Part shown: positions 25,437 to 34,286 of the stretch, one piece after another | Layout: each line of letters starts with the position of its first letter | Position numbering within the stretch: the first letter of the stretch is position 1 | NCBI GenBank assembly: GCA_964581355.1 | Contig: CAZOOA010000001.1 | Location: 62,001 to 126,000, forward strand | DNA from: CAZOOA01 sp964581355 | GTDB taxonomy: Bacteria; Bacillota; Dethiobacteria; DTU022; UBA8154 | Length of the DNA stretch: 64,000 nt | Reading direction: 5' to 3' | Notes under the pieces: generated by a model | Told to the model about the DNA's origin: nothing | The model's database searches: none | What the model saw: the letters and a program-made list of their open reading frames with translations, nothing else | Translations under genes and position numbers: made by a program

Positions 25437-26765
25437 GTGGCTGCACGACCCATTCGGGAAACATTAACGGAAATATTATGGCAGGTAAAAGAAGGGACTC
25501 ATCCCAGCGACCTGGCAGAACTGGTGGATGAGTTGGGCGATGAACAGAAAAAAGAACTGTTTGGCCTTCTTTCCGATGAAGATGCCGCTTTAATCATCCA
25601 GGAGATGGAGGATTTTGACCAGGTTTCTCTTCTGCGGCTTTTAACCCGACACAGGGCATCAGCAATTTTAAGGGAAATGTCTGCTGACGACGCCACAGAC
25701 CTGGTGGGGGAGCTGCCGGAAGAAGAAGCCAGGGAGCTTCTTGCCTTGATTGATGAGGAAGCAGAAGAAATCAAGGGGCTGTTAAAATACCCCGAAGATA
25801 CAGCCGGCGGACTCATGACAACGGAATTTATTGCCCTGCCGGAAGACATACCTGTAGAGGAAGCTATTGCCCGGCTTCGTGAAGTCGCTCCGGATGCGGA
25901 AATTGTTTATTATGTTTATGTGGTCGATGTCCAGACCAAGCTTAGCGGGGTCCTTTCCTTGAGAGATCTGATTGCCGCAGACGATGGAACACTGCTTCGC
26001 GATATAATGTTCCGTAACATTATCAGCGTCCAGGTTGAGATGGACCAGGAAGAAGTGGCCCGGGTTGTCTCCCGTTATGACCTGTTGGCTGTCCCCGTGG
26101 TTGACGGGGATAACCGCCTGCTGGGGATCATTACTGTAGACGATATCCTCGATGTTATTGAAGAAGAGGCTACGGAAGACATTTATAGATTGACCGGGAC
26201 CGGCGAAGTAACCGGGGTGGACATCCTGCAGGCCTCTGTCTTTGGGCTGGCTCGCAAAAGGATGCCCTGGTTGTTAATCAGCTTAATGGGGGGGTTACTA
26301 TCCGGGAGTGTTATCGGTGCTTTTGAAAACACCCTGGAGACCATAGTGATTCTGGCGGTGTTTATCCCTGTTATTATGGATATGGGCGGAAACGTGGGGA
26401 CCCAGTCTTCCACTCTGTTTGTCCGGGGCCTGGCTACGGGAGAAATTGGGCCTGCCGAGGTCTGGCGCTACTTTTTCCGGGAGACCCGGGTAGGGTTGAC
26501 GATTGGACTTGTAAACGGTATTTTTGTCTCTGTGGTCGCTACCCTTTGGCAGGGAATGCCCCTACTGGGGGTAGTTGTGGGTGTAGCCATGTTCAGCACC
26601 ATTACCCTGGCAGCGTTGATCGGCACCCTGGTGCCCATGTTTTTCAATCATTACGGTATTGACCCGGCCATTACAGCAGGTCCTTTTGTGACTACGATCA
26701 AAGATGTGACAGGTCTGCTTATATATTTCTGGATAGCCACGGCCTTCATGGAACACCTGATTTAA
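25437..26765 (+). CDS. mgtE: Magnesium transporter MgtE
   Basis: Magnesium channel of the MgtE family, 442 residues. The acidic N-domain (about 20-125) with repeated L/E-rich helices and ELPEEEARELLALI is followed by two CBS domains (about 130-255) with DVQTKLSGVLSLRDLI and VDGDNRLLGIITVDDILDVI. Five membrane helices complete the protein, with GGNVGTQSSTLFVRGLATGEI and the pore segment GIDPAITAGPFVTTIKDVTGLLIYF. Start GTG 25437 follows GGGGTGAGGA. The cytosolic part gates the channel by magnesium level in this family. Confidence 0.95.
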   Translation: MAARPIRETLTEILWQVKEGTHPSDLAELVDELGDEQKKELFGLLSDEDAALIIQEMEDFDQVSLLRLLTRHRASAILREMSADDATDLVGELPEEEARELLALIDEEAEEIKGLLKYPEDTAGGLMTTEFIALPEDIPVEEAIARLREVAPDAEIVYYVYVVDVQTKLSGVLSLRDLIAADDGTLLRDIMFRNIISVQVEMDQEEVARVVSRYDLLAVPVVDGDNRLLGIITVDDILDVIEEEATEDIYRLTGTGEVTGVDILQASVFGLARKRMPWLLISLMGGLLSGSVIGAFENTLETIVILAVFIPVIMDMGGNVGTQSSTLFVRGLATGEIGPAEVWRYFFRETRVGLTIGLVNGIFVSVVATLWQGMPLLGVVVGVAMFSTITLAALIGTLVPMFFNHYGIDPAITAGPFVTTIKDVTGLLIYFWIATAFMEHLI

Positions 26766-26863
26766 CCCGGTCTAACCAACCGATATTTTGTTGTAAACAG
26801 GCGGTTCATGGTTCCTGATGAGGCGGGATTTCTTTTTTTCCCCCTCTTTTCGAAAAAAAAGAT

Positions 26864-26908
26864 AAAAAGAGAAAGGTTGTAACAAAAACCTTTCTCTTTT
26901 TTTTTTAT
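26864..26908 (+). terminator. Rho-independent terminator after mgtE
   Basis: AAAAGAGAAAGGTT, a short loop (GTAACAAA), then AACCTTTCTCTTTT and a run of ten T. A strong stem of about 14 bp. It separates mgtE from the division cluster. Confidence 0.9.
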
Positions 26909-26961
26909 TTTTTTAATTTTTTAGTGGCAGGAATTTTAAAAATGGGGTAGAATAAATATAA

Positions 26962-27020
26962 AAAGTGGTTTAAAGTGGTTTGAAGTGGAGAAGCAGGCTG
27001 GCCAATTCATTGCGAAGTGG
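26962..27020 (+). promoter_or_regulatory. MraZ operator repeats (AAGTGG boxes)
   Basis: Three direct repeats AAAGTGGTTT, AAAGTGGTTT and GAAGTGGAGA run head to tail with an exact 10 bp period at 26962-26991, and a fourth, CGAAGTGGAG, is at about 27013-27022. MraZ proteins bind arrays of GTGG- or TGGGA-type boxes before their own gene. A TAGAAT at 26948-26953 could be the -10 hexamer; no good -35 is visible. The layout points to self-control of the division operon. Confidence 0.75.
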
Positions 27021-27032
27021 AGTTAAGCTGTT

Positions 27033-27464
27033 ATGTTGATGGGAGAATACGTACATACTTTGGACAAGAAAGGACGGGTGATTGTCCCGTCCCGCTTTCG
27101 CGATGAACTGGGTGAGCGCTTTGTGATCACCCGGGGGCTGGATCGCTGTCTTTTCCTTTATCCACGCAGGGAATGGGCTAACCTGGAAAACCGGTTAAAA
27201 GAACTTCCGCTGGCCAAAGCCGAGGCCCGAAAGTTCATGCGCTTCTTTTTTTCCGGCGCTTCAGAAGTGGAAATCGATAAACAGGGCCGTATTTTAATTC
27301 CCCCACAGCTGCGCGAACACGCCCATGTGCAGAAAGAAGTTGTTATTATCGGGGTTTCCAACCGGGCCGAGATTTGGAGCAAGGAAAACTGGGAAGAGTA
27401 CAGCAATGAATCGGATCTCTCTTTTGAACAGGTAGCTGAAAAAATGATTGATTTCCAGTTTTAA
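27033..27464 (+). CDS. mraZ: Transcriptional regulator MraZ
   Basis: First gene of the division and cell-wall cluster. 143 residues with two SpoVT-AbrB-like halves: MGEYVHTLDKKGRVIVPSRFRDELG (first) and ASEVEIDKQGRILIPPQLREHA (second), each with the DxxGRxxxP motif of DNA contact. It forms ring-shaped oligomers in the family and usually represses its own operon by binding the boxes just upstream. Confidence 0.96.
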   Translation: MLMGEYVHTLDKKGRVIVPSRFRDELGERFVITRGLDRCLFLYPRREWANLENRLKELPLAKAEARKFMRFFFSGASEVEIDKQGRILIPPQLREHAHVQKEVVIIGVSNRAEIWSKENWEEYSNESDLSFEQVAEKMIDFQF

Positions 27465-27485
27465 ACTTGCATGAGGAGGCAGGAA

Positions 27486-28481
27486 ATGGGTCCGGGAAAC
27501 CAGGGAGAACGTTTTCAGCATGTCCCGGTATTGTTAACTAAAGTGCTCAGGATTTTAGACCCAACTCCTGGAGATATCATCCTGGATGCGACCTTGGGCG
27601 GGGGAGGGCACTCGGAAGCAATCCTGGAAAAGGTGACCCCAGGCGGCAAAGTAATCGGCCTGGACCTGGACAAGGATGCCATCGAAGCAGCCAAAGAGCG
27701 TCTTAAACCCTTTGGCAGTGCTTTTATCGCCATCCAGGATAACTTTGCCAACCTGCAAAAAATCTTACCGGACCTGGAGTTGGACGGTGTTGATGGGGTT
27801 TTAATGGACCTTGGAGTATCTTCTTATCAACTGGATAGCTCCCAGCGGGGATTTTCTTACCAGAGAGATGTTTTTCTCGACATGCGTATGAGCGGCGAGG
27901 CCCAGCAGACCGCTTCCGATCTTTTGAATACTTTATCCAGGCAGAAGCTTGCCCGAATTTTTAAACAATATGGAGAAGAGAAGTGGGCGGACAGGATTGC
28001 CGCTTTCGTGGAAAAGTATCGTACACAAAAAGGTTCGCTGACCCACAGCGGGCAGTTGGTGGAAGTCATTAAAAATGCCATACCTGCTGCTTCGCGCAGA
28101 AAGGGTGGACATCCGGCAAAACGTGTTTTCCAGGCTTTAAGGATTGCCGTAAACCGGGAACTGGAAAACCTGGAAGCCGGCCTGGAGCAGGGCATTGAAT
28201 GGTTAAAACCCGGTGGTCGGATTGTGGTGATTTCTTACCATTCCCTGGAAGATGAAATTGTAAAAAAAAGGTTGCAGGAACGAGCGAACCCGTGTAACTG
28301 CCCAGCAAAATTCCCGGTTTGCCAGTGCGGCCTTACGCCGGTGATTAAGCTGACAGCCCCAAAAGTTATTTTTCCTGGAGACGAAGAAGTCAAAATCAAC
28401 CCCAGGGCACGAAGTGCCAGGTTGAGAGCTGCTGAAAAGCTTGAGAACAGAGGAAAAAGTTCTAATACGATCGGCAGGTGA
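27486..28481 (+). CDS. rsmH: 16S rRNA (cytosine(1402)-N4)-methyltransferase
   Basis: SAM-dependent methyltransferase of the MraW family, 331 residues. The family start HVPVLLTKVLRIL, the SAM motif DATLGGGGHSEAIL, GVLMDLGVSSYQLD and the C-terminal VVISYHSLEDEIVKKRL are present. ATG 27486 follows AGGAGGCAGGA; an ATG at 27471 within that same purine stretch is less likely. It overlaps ftsL by 4 bp. Confidence 0.96.
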   Translation: MGPGNQGERFQHVPVLLTKVLRILDPTPGDIILDATLGGGGHSEAILEKVTPGGKVIGLDLDKDAIEAAKERLKPFGSAFIAIQDNFANLQKILPDLELDGVDGVLMDLGVSSYQLDSSQRGFSYQRDVFLDMRMSGEAQQTASDLLNTLSRQKLARIFKQYGEEKWADRIAAFVEKYRTQKGSLTHSGQLVEVIKNAIPAASRRKGGHPAKRVFQALRIAVNRELENLEAGLEQGIEWLKPGGRIVVISYHSLEDEIVKKRLQERANPCNCPAKFPVCQCGLTPVIKLTAPKVIFPGDEEVKINPRARSARLRAAEKLENRGKSSNTIGR

Positions 28482-28888
28482 ATAAGGTGTTAGCAACAAA
28501 GGAAAAACCAAAAGCAGGATTTGTCCCCCAACAAAGACCGTCCCAGGATCGCAATAGCCGCACCGGGGGAAAGGTTTCTTCCACTCCACGGTATTCATTT
28601 GCAGGAAATCCTGCGGAGAGCCTGCTGCTGTGTGTTTTAATCTTTTTTTTAATCGCTGTAAGTATCGGTCTTATTGCTCAATACAGCCGGGTTATTGCTG
28701 TGAACTACCAGGTTCAGCAGGTAGACCGGGAAATCTCTCAGCTGCAAGAAGAAAAAGAGCGCCTGGCCCTGGAAGTGCGGAGTTTAAGTTCCCTGGAACG
28801 GATTGAAACCATTGCAGTAAACGAGTTGGGGTTACAGTACCCGGAACAAAAACAATGGCTGAGATTATCAGCCAGGGAAGAGCAATAG
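28478..28888 (+). CDS. ftsL: Cell division protein FtsL
   Basis: Small bitopic membrane protein of the divisome, 136 residues. A basic cytosolic N-terminus (about 1-46), one membrane helix (about 47-69, LLLCVLIFFLIAVSIGLIAQY) and an extracellular leucine-zipper-like coiled coil (about 75-115) match the family, which has little sequence conservation. GTG 28478 overlaps the rsmH stop. Position between rsmH and the PBP gene supports the name. Confidence 0.88.
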   Translation: MNKVLATKEKPKAGFVPQQRPSQDRNSRTGGKVSSTPRYSFAGNPAESLLLCVLIFFLIAVSIGLIAQYSRVIAVNYQVQQVDREISQLQEEKERLALEVRSLSSLERIETIAVNELGLQYPEQKQWLRLSAREEQ

Positions 28889-28900
28889 CCAGGTGAGAAT

Positions 28901-31015
28901 ATGGCAAAACGAAAAGTTTCCAGTATGCAATTGAAAAAACGTCTTCTTTTTGTGTTTTTCTTTACGGTTATTTTGATGCTGGCCCTGGTATTACGTTTGG
29001 GTTGGATTCAATTCGTGATGGCAGAAGAGTTACAAGCCAAAGCGTGGGAGCAATGGAATCGCAGCATTCCGGCTCCTTCTTCCAGGGGTGATATTTATGA
29101 CAGAGACGGTCAACTTCTGGCCGGCAGCGCGACAGTAGAAACCGTTGTAGCCATTCCCCCCCAGGTGAATGACCCGGCTTTTACAGCCAGAACTCTGGCT
29201 CCTGTGCTGGATATGAGCCAGGAGCGAATTTTTGAGCTGTTAACCCAGGAAAGAGCTGCTGTTTACCTGAAACGCAGGGTTGATGAAGAGGTGGCTGACG
29301 AAGTCCGAATACTCAACCTGCCCGGTATCACTTTTACCCAGGAGCCGAAGCGGTATTACCCTAATAGCAATTTGCTTTCGCAACTGCTGGGCTTTGTAGG
29401 GACGGACCAGGGTTGGGCCGGGCTGGAAGTATATTATGAAGAAGTTCTGGAAGGTCGAGACGGGAGTATCATGTACCCCACGGATAACAGGGGACGGGAA
29501 ATACCCGGGGTTCGCCGTTTTATCCCTCCCAAAGAAGGCAAGGACCTCCATCTTACGATTGATGAAACCATTCAATTCATCGTGGAAAGGGAGTTATCCC
29601 GGGCTATGGTGGAGTATGATCCCAAGCGGGTGATGGCCCTGGCTGTCAACCCCCAGTCGGGAGAAGTCCTGGCATCTGCCTCAAAACCGGATTTCGATCC
29701 CAACCGCTACAATGAATACAACAATGACTACTGGCGCCTTTTTCCTGTCACAGATACGTTCGAACCCGGGTCAACCTTTAAACTCATTACCCTGGCAGCT
29801 GCCATGGAAGAGAATCTTTTTGACGAAAACGAACCTTTTTACTGCTCCGGTTCTGTCAAAGTGGCGGGACAGACTATCCGCTGCTGGACCTCCCATAAGG
29901 GAGGGCATGGTTCCATCGATTTTGCAGAAAGTGTCTATCATTCCTGCAACCCCGCTTTTATTGAACTGGGAGAGAAGCTGGGTGCGGAGCAATTGTTCGA
30001 CTACATAAGAGCGTTTGGTTTTGGCTTGCCTACCGGTGTTGATTATCCCGGAGAAGGGCAGGGCCAAATATTCCGGCCGGAACAAATCGGTCCAGTTGAG
30101 CTGGCTACCTCTTCTTTTGGGCAGGGTCTTTCTGTTACACCCCTGCAGCAGGTGATGGCTGTATCCGCATTTGCCAACGGCGGTCGTTTGGTGCGTCCTT
30201 ATTTTGTCCAGGAAATCACTGATGGTGAAGGGGAAACCTTGTTTCAGCGGGAGCCGGAAGTTATCCGCCAGGTAATCTCAGCAAAAACAGCTGAGCGGGT
30301 GACCCGGACCATGGAAGGAGTTGTTGAAGAGGGAAGCGGAGTCAATGCCGGAATTGAAGGGTACCGGGTTGCCGGTAAAACAGGGACGGCGCAAAAAGTG
30401 TCTGAAGGAAGCTACGTGGCGGGTGAATATGTCCTTTCTTTTATTGGCTTCGCGCCTGTTGAAGATCCACAGGTTTTACTCTATGTGGCCATAGATGGGG
30501 CGAAGCGCGGACCCCAGTGGGGCTCCCAGGTTAGTGCGCCGCTTTTCCATTCAATTATGAAAGATGCGCTTTCATACCTGGAGATCCCTCCTTCCCAGAT
30601 TCCGGAAGAAGATAATGACCAGGAGCCAGAGCGATTGGTAAACGTCCCTGATTTAAAAGGGCTTACGATGGATGAAGCCGGGGCGCTTTTGGATACCAAG
30701 GGGCTGCTGGTGCGACTGGTAGGCAATGATGGCGTGATCGTGGATCAAACCCCAAAAGCAGGGGCTCGTGTTCCCATGCAAACAAACATCGTCATTTACC
30801 TGGATGACCTGTTCAGGGAAGAGGCCGCAAATCAAATCGTTTTACCGGATTTGAAAGGGATGACGGTAAAAGAGGCCGGTGAAATCCTGGGTCATATCGG
30901 GTTAAAGATGGAACGGAAAGGATCAGGAATTGTTTTTGACCAGGAACCTGCGCCAGGGACGTTAATTGAGCAGGATTCTGTGGTTCAGGTTCGCTTTTCG
31001 TCGCCCCTGGACTAA
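28901..31015 (+). CDS. Class B penicillin-binding protein with two PASTA domains (FtsI/SpoVD type)
   Basis: Septal or spore-cortex transpeptidase that cross-links peptidoglycan. 704 residues: cytosolic basic start, membrane helix (about 14-33), dimerisation domain (about 55-215, with PAPSSRGDIYDRDG), transpeptidase with active serine S291 in STFK, SCN at 348-350 and KTGT at 493-496, then two PASTA repeats (about 577-640 and 645-704). Only one such gene is present here, so whether it serves division, sporulation or both cannot be told. Confidence 0.93.
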   Translation: MAKRKVSSMQLKKRLLFVFFFTVILMLALVLRLGWIQFVMAEELQAKAWEQWNRSIPAPSSRGDIYDRDGQLLAGSATVETVVAIPPQVNDPAFTARTLAPVLDMSQERIFELLTQERAAVYLKRRVDEEVADEVRILNLPGITFTQEPKRYYPNSNLLSQLLGFVGTDQGWAGLEVYYEEVLEGRDGSIMYPTDNRGREIPGVRRFIPPKEGKDLHLTIDETIQFIVERELSRAMVEYDPKRVMALAVNPQSGEVLASASKPDFDPNRYNEYNNDYWRLFPVTDTFEPGSTFKLITLAAAMEENLFDENEPFYCSGSVKVAGQTIRCWTSHKGGHGSIDFAESVYHSCNPAFIELGEKLGAEQLFDYIRAFGFGLPTGVDYPGEGQGQIFRPEQIGPVELATSSFGQGLSVTPLQQVMAVSAFANGGRLVRPYFVQEITDGEGETLFQREPEVIRQVISAKTAERVTRTMEGVVEEGSGVNAGIEGYRVAGKTGTAQKVSEGSYVAGEYVLSFIGFAPVEDPQVLLYVAIDGAKRGPQWGSQVSAPLFHSIMKDALSYLEIPPSQIPEEDNDQEPERLVNVPDLKGLTMDEAGALLDTKGLLVRLVGNDGVIVDQTPKAGARVPMQTNIVIYLDDLFREEAANQIVLPDLKGMTVKEAGEILGHIGLKMERKGSGIVFDQEPAPGTLIEQDSVVQVRFSSPLD

Positions 31016-31097
31016 ACTTCTTTGGTTAAACCGGTATTTGTATCCTGCTTGGTGTAAATACTAGTAGCCTGTGAAGGAGAAAAAAGATACAATGAAT

Positions 31098-31254
31098 GTA
31101 ATTGCTCAGGAGATGTATTGTTCAGATCTATTTATAAGCTAGGCTGTGAGGACTGTTCGTGCGTTTCCTGAGTAAAGCGAAGGACCAAATGGGAAAGCGC
31201 CAGAACCGTCCCCCTGCTTCGCAAGGTATGAAGCAAAGTTGGGCTGAAAGCTAT
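31098..31254 (+). repeat. Interspersed MITE/REP-like element, copy E
   Basis: Starts with a perfect GTAATTGCTCAG at 31098-31109, then a small insertion, TATTTATAAGCTAGGCTGTGAGGACTG, GCGAAGGACC, GGGAAAGCGCCAGAACCGTC, CCCCTGCTTCGC and a worn right end near GGGCTGAAAGC. It fills most of the 286 bp between the PBP gene and murE and ends about 48 bp before the murE start. Confidence 0.75.
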
Positions 31255-31301
31255 TGATGAACAAACAAAAGCAAACATAGGACACGGGAAAGGAGAGCTA
31301 C

Positions 31302-32804
31302 ATGGAAGCGATCAGAAAGCTGGATGATTTATTACAGTTCGTCCATGTTGACCAGGTCAAGGGAAACACCGGGCTTGTTTTGCGAGGCATGGCATATCAT
31401 ACCGAACGCCTGGAACAGGGATTTTTGTTTTTTTGCCTGGCAGGAAGCCGCCTTGATGGTCACGATTTTATCCCCGCAGCGGTCAAGGCAGGGGCTTCAG
31501 CCGTTGTCCTGGAAAAAGACAGGGAAGTGGAAGGGGCAACAAAAATTCGTGTTCCCGATGTTCGTATGGCCATGGCTGCTTTTTCTCAGCTGTTTTATGG
31601 AAACCCCTCTGAAAAGCTGCGCCTGATTGGGGTTACAGGCACAAATGGGAAAACGACAACCACTCACCTGATAGAGGCTATTTTATCAACTCACGGTTCC
31701 AGGACCGGGCTTTTAGGGACTATTCGCTACCAGGTAGGCCCGGAAAAGCTACCCGTGTTGGCTACAACTCCTGAAGCCCCGGACCTGCAAAAAATTTTAA
31801 AAACCATGGTTAATAAGGAGGTTGCCTATGCGGTCATGGAGGTTTCCTCCCACGCCCTGGAGCTGAACCGGGTTTCCGGTTGTGATTTTGATGTAGCTGT
31901 TTTCACGAATGTGACAGAAGACCACCTGGATTTTCACGGTGAGTTTGAACGCTACCTTGCAGCCAAAGGGAAGTTGTTTTCTCAACTGGGGGGTAGTTTT
32001 ATCAAAAATAATAAACCCCGCTATGCAGTTATCAATGCTGACGACCGAAACGCGTTTTATTTCCAGCGACAGGCAACCACCCAGTGGATTACATACGGTA
32101 TCGACAATCCGGCGACTGTCTCGGCTAAAAATATTTCTGTCAAAGATGAAGGTGTCAGCTTTGAACTTGTTTCCCCCTGGGGCGTGAAAAGTTTTTCCCT
32201 GCGCCTGACCGGAACATTCAGCGTGTATAACGCCCTGGCAGCAACCACCGTAGCCTTGCTGGAAGGAGTACCCCTAAAGACTATCAAGCAGGCTTTGGAA
32301 AACATTGCAGGAATTCCAGGCCGGTTTGAAAAAATAGCACTGGGCCAGGATTTTACTGTTATTGTTGATTACGCGCATACGCCCGACGGGCTGGAAAATG
32401 TTCTCCAGGCAGTCAAAGGTTTTGCCGAAGGCAAAATCATTACCATCTTTGGGTGCGGAGGGGAAAGGGACAGGACCAAACGCCCTGTTATGGGCCGTAT
32501 TGCCGGACATTACAGCGACTACTGCATCTTGACTTCGGATAACCCCCGCGGTGAAGACCCCTGGCAGATCATTGAAGAGGTCAAGGCAGGATTGCAGGAG
32601 AAAAAGTCTTTCGGCAGCGGTTATTCGGTGCAGGCCGACCGGCGTGAGGCCATCAAGCTGGGTGTGGAGCTGGCCCGTCCGGGGGACATTGTAATTATTG
32701 CAGGAAAAGGGCATGAAGACTATCAAATTTTTGCCGATCGCACCATACCTTTTAGCGATAAGGAAGTTGCCAGTAAATTTATAGAACAAAGAGTGAAAAC
32801 ATGA
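31302..32804 (+). CDS. murE: UDP-MurNAc-tripeptide synthetase (meso-DAP-adding) MurE
   Basis: Adds the third amino acid of the peptidoglycan stem in the cytosol. 500 residues with the ATP loop GVTGTNGKTTT (110-120), EVSSHALELNRV, YAHTPDGL and the DNPR signature at 412-415 that marks meso-diaminopimelate as substrate rather than lysine. ATG 31302 follows AAAGGAGAG. It heads the murE-murF-mraY-murD run. Confidence 0.95.
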   Translation: MEAIRKLDDLLQFVHVDQVKGNTGLVLRGMAYHTERLEQGFLFFCLAGSRLDGHDFIPAAVKAGASAVVLEKDREVEGATKIRVPDVRMAMAAFSQLFYGNPSEKLRLIGVTGTNGKTTTTHLIEAILSTHGSRTGLLGTIRYQVGPEKLPVLATTPEAPDLQKILKTMVNKEVAYAVMEVSSHALELNRVSGCDFDVAVFTNVTEDHLDFHGEFERYLAAKGKLFSQLGGSFIKNNKPRYAVINADDRNAFYFQRQATTQWITYGIDNPATVSAKNISVKDEGVSFELVSPWGVKSFSLRLTGTFSVYNALAATTVALLEGVPLKTIKQALENIAGIPGRFEKIALGQDFTVIVDYAHTPDGLENVLQAVKGFAEGKIITIFGCGGERDRTKRPVMGRIAGHYSDYCILTSDNPRGEDPWQIIEEVKAGLQEKKSFGSGYSVQADRREAIKLGVELARPGDIVIIAGKGHEDYQIFADRTIPFSDKEVASKFIEQRVKT

Positions 32805-32820
32805 CATGAAGGGATAAACG

Positions 32821-34227
32821 ATGATTTTTACTGTAAAAGAAGTGTTGGAAATAACAGGCGGGCGACTCCTGGCCGGATCGGAAAAAACTACTATTTCCAG
32901 GGCGGTTATTGATTCACGGGAAGCCAGGGAGGGAGATCTATTTTTCCCTCTGGCGGGAGAAAAAACCGATGGCCATCATTACATATTGGATGCCCTGGAG
33001 CGGGGAGCTGCCGGTGCGCTGGCAGAAAACTGGGCCCTGGAACATTTTAAAGACAGCGTTTTCCCCGAAGGTAAAACCGTTGTGGTGGTGGAAGACAGCC
33101 TCCGTTGTCTGCAGGAGCTGGCCCGGTATCACCGTAACAGGTTCAATATCCACCTGGTCGCAGTGACAGGGAGTAATGGCAAAACAACAACGAAAGACTT
33201 TATCGCTGCGGTATTGGCTCAGCGGTATCATGTTCTGAAAACGGAAGGCAACCTGAACAACCATATCGGCCTTCCATTAATGCTGCTCCGTTTAACTGCG
33301 GAACACCAGGCAGTGGTCCTGGAAATGGGCATGAGCGGTTACGGGGAAATTGCTCTTTTAGCTTCCTTATCCAGGCCGACGGCAGGTGTAATTACCAATA
33401 TCGGTGAAGCGCACCTGGAGATGCTGGGTTCCCGGGAAAATATCGCCCGGGCCAAAGGGGAGTTGCTGGAGTTTATGGGCCCGGATGATCCGGTATATTT
33501 AAATGTGGATGACCTGTCCTTGCGCTTGATGGGTGAGAGGTTTAACGGACGGGTCTTTTTCTATGGTTTTGCTGAAAAGGCCCATCTCCGTGCCCTTAAA
33601 TACTGGCCCAGTGAGCCTGGATACTGCTTTGAAGCCCTTCTGCCTGGAGGGGGAAGCGAAACGTTCTGGATCCCCCTGCCGGGACAACATAATGTTTACA
33701 ATGCCCTGGCCGCCACGGCTGTGGGAAACGGGCTCGGACTTACCGGCCGGGAAATCAGGGCAGGCCTTGCGGCGGCGGAGTTTTCAGGAATGAGAATGGA
33801 ACGCACCCTGACAAATGGCGGTTACTGGATCATAAATGATGCTTATAATGCCAGTCCTACCTCGGTTAAGTCTGTCCTAAACTTCCTGGAAGAGTGGTCC
33901 GGCCCCAAGAAAAAAATTGCCGTTTTAGGAGATATGCTGGAGCTGGGCAAAGATTCCCAGGAATTACACCTGGAGGTGGGGCGATATGTACAGGCAAAAG
34001 GAATTGACTTCCTTGTGACAGTTGGGGAACAGGCACGGTTTATTGCCCGGGGTGCTGTTCAGGCAGGCTTTCCCCGGGAGTTAGTGTTCTGTTGCCCGGA
34101 CGTGGAAGAGGCTGTTTCGTGCCTGGATGTTTTGCTGGAGAAAGAAGCGGTACTATTAATCAAAGGATCCAGGGGAATGAGGCTGGAGAGGATTGCGGAA
34201 TCGTTGATTGGCCAGTATAATGGTTAA
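32821..34227 (+). CDS. murF: UDP-MurNAc-tripeptide:D-alanyl-D-alanine ligase MurF
   Basis: Adds D-Ala-D-Ala to the stem peptide. 468 residues with Mur ligase features: VTGSNGKTTTKDF, EMGMSGYGEIALLA, NIGEAHLEMLGS, and NDAYNASPTSVKSVL in the C-terminal half. 16 bp after murE and 59 bp before mraY. No ddl gene for making D-Ala-D-Ala is in the window. Confidence 0.95.
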   Translation: MIFTVKEVLEITGGRLLAGSEKTTISRAVIDSREAREGDLFFPLAGEKTDGHHYILDALERGAAGALAENWALEHFKDSVFPEGKTVVVVEDSLRCLQELARYHRNRFNIHLVAVTGSNGKTTTKDFIAAVLAQRYHVLKTEGNLNNHIGLPLMLLRLTAEHQAVVLEMGMSGYGEIALLASLSRPTAGVITNIGEAHLEMLGSRENIARAKGELLEFMGPDDPVYLNVDDLSLRLMGERFNGRVFFYGFAEKAHLRALKYWPSEPGYCFEALLPGGGSETFWIPLPGQHNVYNALAATAVGNGLGLTGREIRAGLAAAEFSGMRMERTLTNGGYWIINDAYNASPTSVKSVLNFLEEWSGPKKKIAVLGDMLELGKDSQELHLEVGRYVQAKGIDFLVTVGEQARFIARGAVQAGFPRELVFCCPDVEEAVSCLDVLLEKEAVLLIKGSRGMRLERIAESLIGQYNG

Positions 34228-34286
34228 GTGGGTTTCGTTTTATTGAAAAAAAATTAACAGGATAACTATCAACCAGGGAGGGTATT

